Part shown: positions 1-5,401 of the stretch, piece by piece | Position numbering within the stretch: the first letter of the stretch is position 1 | Layout of the letters: each line of letters opens with the position of its first letter | Assembly: GCA_025454445.1 (NCBI GenBank) | Contig: JALOOK010000358.1 | Span: 1 to 5,401 of the forward strand | From: Oscillatoria sp. Prado101 | Lineage (GTDB): Bacteria; Cyanobacteriota; Cyanobacteriia; Cyanobacteriales; Oscillatoriaceae | Reading direction: 5' to 3' | Length of the DNA stretch: 5,401 nucleotides | Translations under genes and position numbers: made by a program | Notes under the pieces: generated by a model | Database searches by the model: none | The model's input: only the letters and a program-made list of their open reading frames with translations | Told to the model about the DNA's origin: nothing

Positions 1-2
1 CC

Positions 3-338
3 CAACCCAGGCCCGCGCCTAAGCCGTCAGCGCCAGAGGCGAAGCGCAGTGAAGGGTCTTCCATCCCCGTCATGCCTCCACCGCAGGGCACATACGCCGA
101 GAAGTTCTCGCGCATCATGGCCCTCAAGCGCGCGGCCACGCCGGAAGCCATCGGCGAAATCGTCGCTGCTCTGGGTGACGCCGATGAGAACGTGCGCTGG
201 CTGGCGAGCTCGACGCTGGTGAGTCTCAAGGATGAGCGGGTGGTCGCGGCCGTGCGTGCGTTTGCGGCGCGGACGGAGTCAGAGAATGGGCGCACTGCGG
301 CTCAACAAGTACTGGCAAGGTTGAGTGCGCTTGGGTAG
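3..338 (+). CDS. HEAT-repeat protein, C-terminal part (5' end outside window)
   Basis: The reading frame is open from base 3 to the TAG at 336-338, so this is probably the tail of a longer protein, although an ATG occurs at 72. The first ~23 codons give a Pro/Ala/Lys/Ser-rich linker (starting QPRPAPKPSAPEAKR). From about base 90 the protein forms amphipathic helix pairs of HEAT/PBS-lyase type: a helix around TPEAIGEIVAALGD, the turn DADENVRWLASSTL, then KDERVVAAVRAFAAR. In this family such repeats are protein-binding scaffolds and have no catalytic role of their own. G+C is about two-thirds with strong G/C third-position bias, unlike everything after about 485, so the fragment probably comes from a different genome (a high-G+C bacterium, possibly Chloroflexi-like; this is inference). 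Its end overlaps the nominal GTG start of the next ORF. The exact function is unknown. Confidence 0.7.
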   Translation, partial: QPRPAPKPSAPEAKRSEGSSIPVMPPPQGTYAEKFSRIMALKRAATPEAIGEIVAALGDADENVRWLASSTLVSLKDERVVAAVRAFAARTESENGRTAAQQVLARLSALG

Positions 339-3300
339 CGAGACTGTCACAGAGAAGTCGGAGATGGTAGACCAGCGTATTTGCGGCTCGGTGAGAGGTA
401 CGGGGGAGATCACGGACAAGGGTCCGCGGAGGCTGCAAGAAAGGTCCGACAGAATCATCCACTTGCGCTGCCTGGGATGGCATCCCAAAATCGGGATAGC
501 GACAGGAAGAGCGTATTGCGGCACCGTTGGCAGCGAAGTGCGGCGAGAATTTACCGCTATTGGAGATGTCGTCAATCTGTCAGCGCGACTGATGCAGGCA
601 GCTACCGATGAAATTTTATGCGATTTTACGACCACTACCCTAGGGTCCGGGCGAGGGCGCGTCAGGTTTCAATCCCTCCCCGATATCCGAGTCAAAGGGA
701 AAAAAGCGCCGGTCAAAATATACCGGCCCCTAGAATTAGTCCGAGGGGATCAACCCTGGTGGGAATCCAACCGGCTGCCTGCCGGTTCGATGGTAGGACG
801 GCAAGAGTTGCGACAGCGCCTCGCGGATAAATTAGTTCGGTTGCGCCAGGGGGAAAGTGGTGTGGCGATTCTATCTGGAGCCCCTGGCATCGGTAAATCT
901 AAAGCGATATCGGAGTTGCTGCGAGGCGCTTTGGCAGTGGGAACGATTAGCTTAATGGCTGCCGGCGAGCCAATCGAAAAATCTACCCCCTATTATGCTT
1001 GGCGGTCGGTATTTAGTCAACTCCTCGATCTAAACTTTATCACCGAGCCGTCAGGGCGTCGCCAGCAAGTGCGCGACCTGCTGTCCGACGCACCGGCAGT
1101 TTGGGAGTTAGCGCCTTTACTGAACGCTGTTCTCTCCTTGGATTTGCCGGAAACCGAAACCACGAAACAGCTAACCCCAGAGGTGAGGGCAGTCAAAACG
1201 CGGGAGTTGCTGGTGAGATTATTGCAAGATTCGGCGCGGCGCTCGCCCAAATTGCTAATTATTGAAGACGCGCACTGGCTGGATTCCGCATCCTGGGCGC
1301 TGACTCTAGAAGTGAGCCAGCAGGTTAAACCATTATTGCTGGCGATCTCCACCCGACCGATGGGCGATAATATCCCCGCAGAATACAGCCAGCTGCTGGC
1401 CGGTGCGAATACCGAACATTTCCCCCTGGATGCCTTACCGCCTGAAGATGCGGTTGCTTTGGCTTGCCTGCGTCTTGGCGTCACCGCCCTCCCAGATTCC
1501 GTGGCGCAGTTGATCAGCTCTCAAGCAGAAGGCAACCCCTTTTTTACAGAGGAACTCGCCTATGCCTTGCGAGATTCCGGGTTAATTGTTATCGGCGATG
1601 GCACTTGTGCCTTAGCGCCAGGAGTCCAGGATTTGCGGGCTTTAAACTTACCGAACACCATTGAAGGGATTGTTACGACGCGGATAGATCGCCTGTCACC
1701 GGCACAAGAATTAACCCTAAAAGTTGCGAGCGTTATCGGGCGAGTTTTTGCCGAATCCGTCGTCCGCGACATCCATCCCATCGAAGATGACAAACAGCAG
1801 ATAGCCATTTATCTGGAAGCGCTCGACCGTTTAGATATGACGCCCCGACAGGAATCAGAAGCTGAGAGCTCGTATATCTTCAAACATATTATCACCCAGG
1901 AAGTCGCTTATAATTTGATGCTCTTTGCCCAGCGGCGGCAGCTTCACGAGGCGGTAGCGCAGTGGTACGAGCGCACCTACTCTCACGATTTAGCACCATT
2001 TTACCCCACCCTCGCCCATCACTGGAGCAAAGCGGAGGTTGCCGAAAAGGCTATCGCCTATTTAGAGAAAGCCGCAGATCAAGCCCTGCACAGCTATGCC
2101 AATCAGGAGGCGGCGATCTTTTACCGGCAGGCGCTAGAATGGCTGCGAACCTTGCCGGAAACCCCTGAGGTATTGGAACGAGAACTGACATTACAGCTGT
2201 CTTTTGCTGCCGCACTTGTGATTGTTAAAGGCTATACCTCCCTGGAAGTCAAACAAGTGTATGACCGCGCCCGAGAACTGTGCTGGCGTGTGGGAGAGAC
2301 GCCGCAATTGTTCGAGGTACTTCACGGATTGGCGGGTTTTTATATCATGGGAGGTGATTTCCAGGCTCTCTTAGAATTGTGCGACCGCCAGAGGCATATT
2401 GCCGAGCGATTTGAACAGCCGGAAATGTTTCTAGAAACGAATCTGGCGTATGGCGACGCTTATTTAAGTTTGGGGCAATTAACTCTGGCGCGATCGGATC
2501 TGGAAAAAGCGATCTCTATTTACGATCGCGATCGCTTCGGTTACTTAGCCTTTCTGTACGGACACGATCCGGGGGTGGCGAGTTTATCTTTAAATGCTTG
2601 GACTGTCTGGTTGCTGGGCTATCCCGACCGCGCCCTGCAACTGATCTGCGATGACGTAACCCACGCCCGCCAACTCAATCACCCCCACAGTTTAGCTTAT
2701 GCCCTAGCCTTTGCCGCAACCGTGCGTCAGTTTCGCGGTGAGATCCCGCAACTGTGCGAATTTGCAGAGGAAACTCTTGCTATCTGTCGCGAACACGGGT
2801 TTGCTGTATGGGTGCCAATGGCCACGACTGTTCTAGGGTGGGTGGATGCGCTGCAGGGAAGGGGCGAGCGGGCAATTGTCCAGATAAATCAGGCATTGGA
2901 AGACTATCAAGCGCTGGGATTTCGTTTGTGGGTGCCCTATTATCACACATTACTCGCGGAGGCTTTATTAATAGCCGGACGGTTAAGCGAAAGTAAGCAG
3001 GTCTTAGAAACTGCGCGGGAACTTCTCAGCCAAACCGGGGAATGCTGGTATGAAAGCGAGTTAATTCGCACTGAGGGAGAATTGCTTTTGCAGTTTAACT
3101 TAAGGAATAAAAATGCCAGACAAGAGAAAATCTTACAAGGCTCTCCAGAAAAGTGTTTTGAGCGAGCTTTGGAAATCGCGCGTTCGCAACAAGCAAAGTC
3201 CTTAGAGCTGCGGGCAGCATTATCCTTGGCGCGTCTGTGGCAGCAGCAGGATAAAATAGCAGAATCTTACCAGCTTTTATCCGATATCTATTCCTGGTTT

Positions 3301-3393
3301 ACAGAAGGGTTCGGCACAGCCGATCTCCAAGCAGCTCGCAGCTTACTGGAAGCTCTCAAAATGGCTTTATCAAATTCGGCGCAACCGGAATAA
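325..3393 (+). CDS. N-terminally truncated class III cyclase / AAA ATPase / TPR protein
   Basis: Intact relatives make cAMP or cGMP with cyclase domain(s) placed before an AAA_16-type ATPase and a long TPR region, the layout of soluble adenylyl cyclase. Residues ~56-137 are the second half of a cyclase domain: the IGIATG and CGTVGS motifs, then GDVVNLSAR with D81, N84 and R88, matching the base-contacting Asp and the catalytic Asn/Arg pair, ending with VKGKKAPVKIYRPLELV. The front half with the two metal-binding Asp residues is absent, so this form should be inactive as a cyclase. The ATPase has Walker A GAPGIGKS (185-192) and Walker B LLIIEDAHW (310-318). TPR-like helices run from ~540 to the end, and the closing WFTEGFGTADLQAARSLLEAL-type motif (from W991) suggests a complete C-terminus. 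Residues 1 to ~50 are probably not native, and the GTG start at 325 overlapping the HEAT gene is doubtful. Likely cytoplasmic: no signal peptide or membrane segment is seen. Confidence 0.85.
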   Translation: MRLGSETVTEKSEMVDQRICGSVRGTGEITDKGPRRLQERSDRIIHLRCLGWHPKIGIATGRAYCGTVGSEVRREFTAIGDVVNLSARLMQAATDEILCDFTTTTLGSGRGRVRFQSLPDIRVKGKKAPVKIYRPLELVRGDQPWWESNRLPAGSMVGRQELRQRLADKLVRLRQGESGVAILSGAPGIGKSKAISELLRGALAVGTISLMAAGEPIEKSTPYYAWRSVFSQLLDLNFITEPSGRRQQVRDLLSDAPAVWELAPLLNAVLSLDLPETETTKQLTPEVRAVKTRELLVRLLQDSARRSPKLLIIEDAHWLDSASWALTLEVSQQVKPLLLAISTRPMGDNIPAEYSQLLAGANTEHFPLDALPPEDAVALACLRLGVTALPDSVAQLISSQAEGNPFFTEELAYALRDSGLIVIGDGTCALAPGVQDLRALNLPNTIEGIVTTRIDRLSPAQELTLKVASVIGRVFAESVVRDIHPIEDDKQQIAIYLEALDRLDMTPRQESEAESSYIFKHIITQEVAYNLMLFAQRRQLHEAVAQWYERTYSHDLAPFYPTLAHHWSKAEVAEKAIAYLEKAADQALHSYANQEAAIFYRQALEWLRTLPETPEVLERELTLQLSFAAALVIVKGYTSLEVKQVYDRARELCWRVGETPQLFEVLHGLAGFYIMGGDFQALLELCDRQRHIAERFEQPEMFLETNLAYGDAYLSLGQLTLARSDLEKAISIYDRDRFGYLAFLYGHDPGVASLSLNAWTVWLLGYPDRALQLICDDVTHARQLNHPHSLAYALAFAATVRQFRGEIPQLCEFAEETLAICREHGFAVWVPMATTVLGWVDALQGRGERAIVQINQALEDYQALGFRLWVPYYHTLLAEALLIAGRLSESKQVLETARELLSQTGECWYESELIRTEGELLLQFNLRNKNARQEKILQGSPEKCFERALEIARSQQAKSLELRAALSLARLWQQQDKIAESYQLLSDIYSWFTEGFGTADLQAARSLLEALKMALSNSAQPE
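339..485. other. Unassigned spacer containing the junction between two unlike sequences
   Basis: This stretch separates the HEAT-repeat protein end from the first recognisable cyclase residues. It is nominally the N-terminus of the 325-3393 ORF, but that translation (for example MVDQRICGSVRGTGEI) has no family character. The other frames and the minus strand also give nothing I recognise. Homology to the cyclase could begin a little earlier than 485, near an LGW triplet encoded at about 472-480. A perfect short inverted repeat, TGGGATG-G-CATCCCA, lies at 473-487, close to where cyclase homology starts. I see no transposase, terminal repeats or target duplication. The join may be an assembly or amplification chimera, or a real rearrangement. 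Confidence 0.5.
769..787. repeat. GCCGG-cored inverted repeat within the cyclase-ATPase linker
   Basis: AACCGGC (769-775) and GCCGGTT (781-787) form a perfect 7-bp stem with loop TGCCT. It lies in coding sequence for NRLPAGS, the linker between the cyclase remnant and the ATPase. It belongs to the TGCCGG/CCGGCA motif family that is frequent across the cyanobacterial part of the window. Confidence 0.5.
2528..2535. repeat. HIP1 octamer GCGATCGC
   Basis: This is the highly iterated palindrome that is over-represented in many cyanobacterial genomes. It lies inside a longer GATCGCGATCGC run within the TPR-coding part of the large ORF (codons for YDRDRF). It supports a cyanobacterial origin for this part of the window. 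Only one full copy is seen here. Confidence 0.75.
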
Positions 3394-3515
3394 AAAGGTA
3401 TAATTATTACTTTTTTCTGCTGGCGTTTCACCCAAATCCTGGGAGAGGCCCTCCAGAGGGCAGCAGCCCAGAGCAAAACCGGCTATGATCGGATAAAATA
3501 TCTACCCTGGGGCAG

Positions 3516-3737
3516 ATGTCAGCAAACGATAGCCAGAAAACCAAAAACCGGCCCAATGCAGAGCGCCGAGCGGCGGCAGGGGGTGGCCAACCGGCAGGGG
3601 GTTCCGCCCCCTCCATCGCCGGTGAGAGAGCGGCGCACCCGCGCTACCCAACAGACTTAATGTCCCATCCGGACTGCCAAAAGCCCCCAGTGCTGCCGGT
3701 CGATCCCACTCCGCACACTCAGGAGTTTCAACGCTGA
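3516..3737 (+). CDS. Doubtful small ORF, 73 residues, disordered
   Basis: The ATG at 3516 and TGA at 3735-3737 enclose a Pro/Gly/Ala/Arg-rich, hydrophilic translation with no hydrophobic core, membrane segment or known motif (start MSANDSQKTKNRPNAERR). A purine-poor GGGGC just before the ATG is at best a weak ribosome binding site. The ORF contains the hairpin 3590-3623, and its composition is what GC-rich repeat-like intergenic DNA gives in translation. I do not recognise it. It is more likely non-coding than a real gene, but it is the only ORF of any length between the two main genes. Confidence 0.15.
   Translation: MSANDSQKTKNRPNAERRAAAGGGQPAGGSAPSIAGERAAHPRYPTDLMSHPDCQKPPVLPVDPTPHTQEFQR
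3590..3623. repeat. Compound GC-rich hairpin
   Basis: The outer stem is ACCGGC (3590-3595) with GCCGGT (3618-3623). The inner stem is AGGGGG (3596-3601) with CCCCCT (3607-3612), closing on loop TTCCG. Five unpaired bases (CCATC, 3613-3617) bulge on the 3' side. Twelve base pairs are perfect. No T-tract follows on either strand, so it is more like a small dispersed palindromic repeat or an mRNA structure than a rho-independent terminator. Confidence 0.45.
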
Positions 3738-3772
3738 GATATTATCCTATGAGTGCACAGCCGTTACAGCCT

Positions 3773-3801
3773 TTGACGCCATAGAGCCGGTGTGCTATAA
3801 G
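3773..3801 (+). promoter_or_regulatory. Predicted sigma-70-type promoter for the PAS gene
   Basis: The -35 box is TTGACG (3773-3778, 5 of 6 consensus). A 17-bp spacer follows, and the -10 box is TATAAG (3796-3801, 5 of 6), preceded by TGC (3793-3795), an extended -10 element. Transcription would start near 3808, giving a leader of about 110 nt before the ATG at 3918. It is the best promoter match I found in the gap between the two main genes. Confidence 0.55.
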
Positions 3802-3848
3802 CGAGCTACCGACTTAATGGCGACCGATTCCAGTTTCGCACGCAGCAC

Positions 3849-3870
3849 CACCGGCAGGCGCTTGCCGGTG
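3849..3870 (+). repeat. Perfect 8-bp hairpin in the PAS gene leader
   Basis: CACCGGCA (3849-3856) pairs perfectly with TGCCGGTG (3863-3870) across loop GGCGCT. It lies between the predicted transcription start (~3808) and the start codon at 3918. It could be a copy of the dispersed TGCCGG-type palindrome, or an RNA structure affecting the leader. No T-tract follows, so a terminator is unlikely. Confidence 0.5.
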
Positions 3871-3888
3871 CGCCATCTCTGGCGGCGC

Positions 3889-3924
3889 GGCGACCTCGAA
3901 TTAAAAGGCGACCTCGAATGAAAA
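3889..3924 (+). repeat. 18-nt tandem duplication spanning the start codon
   Basis: Two adjacent 18-nt units (3889-3906 and 3907-3924) share GGCGACCTCGAAT and AAAA and differ at one base: T at 3902 against G at 3920. That single change makes ATG (3918-3920) in the second copy where the first has ATT. The first copy's AAAAGG junction (3903-3908) also places a purine-rich, ribosome-binding-site-like stretch about 9 nt before the ATG. Confidence 0.7.
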
Positions 3925-4817
3925 CATGCCGGCTATTATCCCAGAAAAAGAAATCTATCCGCTTTAATGGCAGACACTTACCCGCTCTCACCGGCATCGC
4001 CCTTATGAATAAACTTCAAGAGAATTTTGTCTGCTTTATCCTCGCCCTGACGGAGCAAAAGCGGGCTTTGGAAGAACTGCGAAAAAGTCAAGAAGAATAC
4101 CGCACAATTGTTAGTAATTTTACCAACGGTTCGGTGTTTTTGTTTGACGGAGAGTTGCGCTACCTGATTGCTGAGGGGGAAGGGCTAGCAGCTGCCGGTC
4201 TTTCCAGAGAAATGCTGGAAGGAAAGACAATTTGGGAGACGCTGCCGGCGGAAACCTGCGCAACAATAGAGCCAATATATCGGGCGGCAATTGCCGGAGA
4301 GGCGAGTTTTCAAGAACTCCCCTATGCCGGCAATATTTATGCCGTCTGGGCGCTGCCGGTGAAAAACGATTCGGGAGAAATATTTGCCGGCATGGCGATG
4401 GCGCAAGACATCACCCAGCGCGTGCGGGCGGAAGAAGAACGCGTTCAACTGCTCGCCGAAGAGCGGAAAGCCAGGGCGGAAGCTGAAGCGGCGCAGCGGC
4501 AAATTACCAGCATTCTCGAGCGGATCAGCGATAGCTTTTTTGCTTTAGACCGGCAGTGGCGCTTCACCTATATTAACCCGCAGGCGATGCAGGTGCTGCA
4601 CAAACGCGGTCCCGCCCGAACGCGAGAAGCCCTCACCGGATCTTGCATCTGGGAAGACAAACCAGCTGTACCCACCCTGCGGTGCAAACTTCTGGACACA
4701 CCTTTGATGCCTTTTGGCGTTGATCACTCTCAAAGATATCACAGAGCGCGTGCGTGCGGAACAAGCGCTGAAGTTCCAGGCGGATTTCCTCACGCAAGTG
4801 AGCAAAGCGGGGGATGA
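3918..4817 (+). CDS. PAS-domain sensory protein, broken in its second PAS domain
   Basis: Residues ~59-168 form a complete PAS_4-like domain: EEYRTIVSNF, the FLFDGELRYLIAEG strand, LEGKTIWETLP, then the GEIFAGMAMAQDITQR PAC end. Residues ~168-195 (RAEEERVQLLAEERKARAEA) are a charged coiled coil. A second PAS starts at ~196 (SILERISDSFFALDRQWRF, then YINPQAMQVLHK) and stays recognisable to CIWEDKP (~243-249). Beyond ~4665 the translation loses all PAS character up to the stop at 4815-4817, because the true sequence continues in frame 1. AAAAGG at 3903-3908 supports the ATG at 3918; a second in-frame ATG at 4005 (MNKLQENF) is an alternative start, since residues 1-29 look non-conserved. PAS domains bind small ligands or cofactors and relay signals to an output domain. 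No output domain or membrane segment is seen, so this piece alone is probably not functional. Confidence 0.8.
   Translation: MKTCRLLSQKKKSIRFNGRHLPALTGIALMNKLQENFVCFILALTEQKRALEELRKSQEEYRTIVSNFTNGSVFLFDGELRYLIAEGEGLAAAGLSREMLEGKTIWETLPAETCATIEPIYRAAIAGEASFQELPYAGNIYAVWALPVKNDSGEIFAGMAMAQDITQRVRAEEERVQLLAEERKARAEAEAAQRQITSILERISDSFFALDRQWRFTYINPQAMQVLHKRGPARTREALTGSCIWEDKPAVPTLRCKLLDTPLMPFGVDHSQRYHRARACGTSAEVPGGFPHASEQSGG
4729..4809 (+). pseudogene. Frame-shifted relic: end of PAS/PAC and start of next PAS
   Basis: Frame 1 reads LKDITERVRAEQALK followed by FQADFLTQVSKA. The first is the classic PAC end (DITERxxAEqAL), and the second is the usual entry into a following PAS domain. This reads in frame 1, while the preceding PAS reads in frame 3. 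The 4665-4728 segment between them is too short for the PAS core expected after CIWED and shows no PAS character in any frame, so a deletion plus frameshift is likely. The frame reaches a TAA at 4864-4866 after running into the palindrome. Confidence 0.75.
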
Positions 4818-4879
4818 ACTAGGGCCCAGAAACCCGGTTTCTTTAAGAAACCGGGTTTCTCAGTAACTCACTAATATGA
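4810..4879. mobile_element. Inserted ~70-nt segment carrying a dispersed palindrome
   Basis: These bases separate the beginning of a PAS domain (FLTQVSKA, ending at 4809) from its continuation (YWNKAAEFMY, from 4889). Normally about a dozen residues link these motifs, and here the linking codons are mostly replaced by non-coding sequence with stops (TAA at 4864, TGA at 4877). The 33-nt palindrome at 4828-4860 forms its core. It behaves like a small non-autonomous insertion. It encodes no protein, and I cannot define a target duplication. Confidence 0.5.
4828..4860. repeat. 33-nt perfect palindrome, AGAAACCCGGTTTCTT type
   Basis: The 16-nt arms 4828-4843 and 4845-4860 are exact reverse complements around a single T at 4844. 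Each arm is itself nearly palindromic (AGAAACC-C-GGTTTCT), so the element can fold as one long hairpin or two small ones. I recall this sequence as an abundant dispersed repeat in filamentous cyanobacteria. Its copy number here cannot be seen from the window. Confidence 0.85.
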
Positions 4880-4912
4880 GAGAGTCTATATTGGAATAAA
4901 GCAGCGGAATTT

Positions 4913-5401
4913 ATGTATAACTTCAAAGCAGAAGAAGTTCTCGGCAAGCCTTTGCAAGAATTTCATCAATATGGCTGGATAGATCCCTCGGATGAGCGGG
5001 CTGCTTATGAAGCTTTAGCAACGACAGGATGCTGGCAAGGGGAGAATATTCACATTAAAAAAAATGGAGAAAAAATCTATATGGAATCATCAGTATCGCA
5101 ATTAAAAAATGAGGGCGGGAATGTCACCGGCATGCTGGCTGCCATCCGGGACATTACCGAGCGCAAGCGGGAGCAAGCGCTTTTAGCAGGGCAAAACCGC
5201 GTCCTGGAACTGATAGCAACCGGCGTCCATCTCCCTGAGGTGCTCGACTCCCTGGCCCGATTTATCGAATCACAGTCCGAGGAGGCGTTTTGCTGTATAA
5301 TGCTGCCTGAGCAAAACGGGAAAAACCTGCGGTGCGTTGCGGCTCCCAGTCTTCCGGAGAGCTTCACGCGGGGGACAGACAGTCTCGCTCTCGCAGCCGG
5401 C
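4913..5401 (+). CDS. PAS-PAC-GAF sensor fragment, runs off the right edge
   Basis: Frame 2 is open from the TGA at 4877-4879 to the window end. PAS homology begins before the first ATG (4913), at YWNKAAEFMYNFKAEEVLG from 4889, so this is the interrupted gene's continuation rather than a gene with its own natural start. It covers the PAS core (GKPLQEFHQYGW, then NIHIKKNGEKIYMESSVSQL), the PAC end MLAAIRDITERKR (DITER from 5150), then a GAF domain start: QNRVLELIATGVHLPEVLDSL with SEEAFCCIMLPEQNGKNL. GAF domains bind cyclic nucleotides, bilins or other small ligands. The protein is cut by the window edge. In cyanobacteria a GGDEF/EAL or histidine kinase output commonly follows, but none is visible here. 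It is likely a pseudogene piece together with 3918-4809 unless the breaks are sequencing or assembly errors. Confidence 0.8.
   Translation, partial: MYNFKAEEVLGKPLQEFHQYGWIDPSDERAAYEALATTGCWQGENIHIKKNGEKIYMESSVSQLKNEGGNVTGMLAAIRDITERKREQALLAGQNRVLELIATGVHLPEVLDSLARFIESQSEEAFCCIMLPEQNGKNLRCVAAPSLPESFTRGTDSLALAAG

Larger units (their letters stand above)
3394..3772. other. Intergenic region without a convincing gene
   Basis: This stretch follows the cyclase/ATPase stop codon. A TATAAT hexamer at 3399-3404 has no acceptable -35 box at the right distance. The palindrome GCCCTC-CA-GAGGGC (3448-3461) sits inside a possible outer stem CTGGG (3439-3443) with CCCAG (3467-3471), but no T-tract follows it, so I do not call a terminator. 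A small ORF at 3516-3737 and a compound hairpin at 3590-3623 are listed separately. No tRNA, rRNA or CRISPR repeat is visible. Confidence 0.5.

Noticed and set aside
226..635. Minus-strand ORFs over the left junction
   Set aside because: The translations are low-complexity shadows rich in Pro, Ser and Arg, overlap the recognisable HEAT and cyclase coding strands, and show no motif.
3399..3404. TATAAT hexamer as a promoter for the small ORF at 3516
   Set aside because: The sequence at the -35 distance (around 3376-3381) does not resemble TTGACA, there is no extended -10 element, and the downstream ORF is itself doubtful.
3448..3461. GC-rich palindrome after the cyclase/ATPase gene as a possible terminator
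   Set aside because: The loop is only two bases and no T-tract follows on either strand, so it lacks the features of an intrinsic terminator.
3749..3784. Tiny ORF reading MSAQPLQPLTP before a TAG
   Set aside because: Eleven codons that overlap the predicted -35 box, with no ribosome binding site evidence. It could be a relic N-terminus but cannot be supported.
3661..3921. Frame 1 is open for ~86 codons just before the PAS gene, with an ATG at 3817 and a TGA overlapping the PAS start codon
   Set aside because: The translation has no recognisable domain, is rich in Arg/Thr/Ser as expected from GC-rich repeats, spans the promoter, hairpin and tandem duplication, and lacks a clear ribosome binding site.
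4828..4860. Palindrome as a CRISPR repeat or as a terminator of the PAS gene
   Set aside because: There is one copy only, with no spacers, and no T-tract follows. Coding homology resumes directly after it, which fits an insertion rather than a gene end.

Overview
The window looks like signal-transduction DNA from a filamentous cyanobacterium, with a stretch of foreign-looking DNA at its left end. The cyanobacterial call rests on three things. There is a HIP1 octamer (GCGATCGC) at 2528-2535. There is a 33-nt AGAAACCCGGTTTCT-type palindrome at 4828-4860, of a kind I recall as common in Oscillatoriales-like genomes. The protein architectures (cyclase/AAA ATPase/TPR and multi-PAS/GAF sensors) also fit. 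Base composition from about 485 onward is near 50% G+C. The first ~340 bases are about two-thirds G+C, with G/C-ending codons, and look like another genome.

Layout. Bases 3-338 are the C-terminal end of a HEAT-repeat protein with a Pro/Ala-rich linker; its 5' end lies outside the window. Bases 339 to about 485 match nothing I recognise. The large ORF 325-3393 follows. Its first ~50 residues look meaningless. It becomes recognisable inside the second half of a class III nucleotide cyclase domain, then continues through an intact AAA ATPase and a long TPR-like helical region to a normal C-terminus. It is therefore the back end of a larger protein of the soluble-adenylyl-cyclase type (cyclase, ATPase, TPR), joined to unrelated DNA. 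Bases 3394-3917 hold no convincing gene. They contain several hairpins, one small doubtful ORF (3516-3737), a good sigma-70-type promoter (3773-3801) and an 18-nt tandem duplication whose second copy supplies the next start codon.

From 3918 to the right edge lies a PAS/GAF sensory protein spread over three reading frames. The first piece (frame 3) carries one complete PAS domain, a coiled coil and the front of a second PAS. After a frameshift and apparent deletion near 4665-4728 the frame 1 piece carries the end of a PAS/PAC and the first residues of a further PAS. About 70 nt including the palindrome then interrupt that PAS. Its remainder, a PAC motif and the start of a GAF domain continue in frame 2 to the window edge.

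The intact versions of both cyanobacterial genes would belong to signalling: cAMP or cGMP production under ATPase/TPR control, and a multi-PAS/GAF sensor feeding an output domain outside the window. As read here, both are damaged, either biologically or by assembly. I see no clear new system. The most useful observations are the chimeric left junction, the repeat insertion in a PAS domain and the regulatory leader at 3773-3924.
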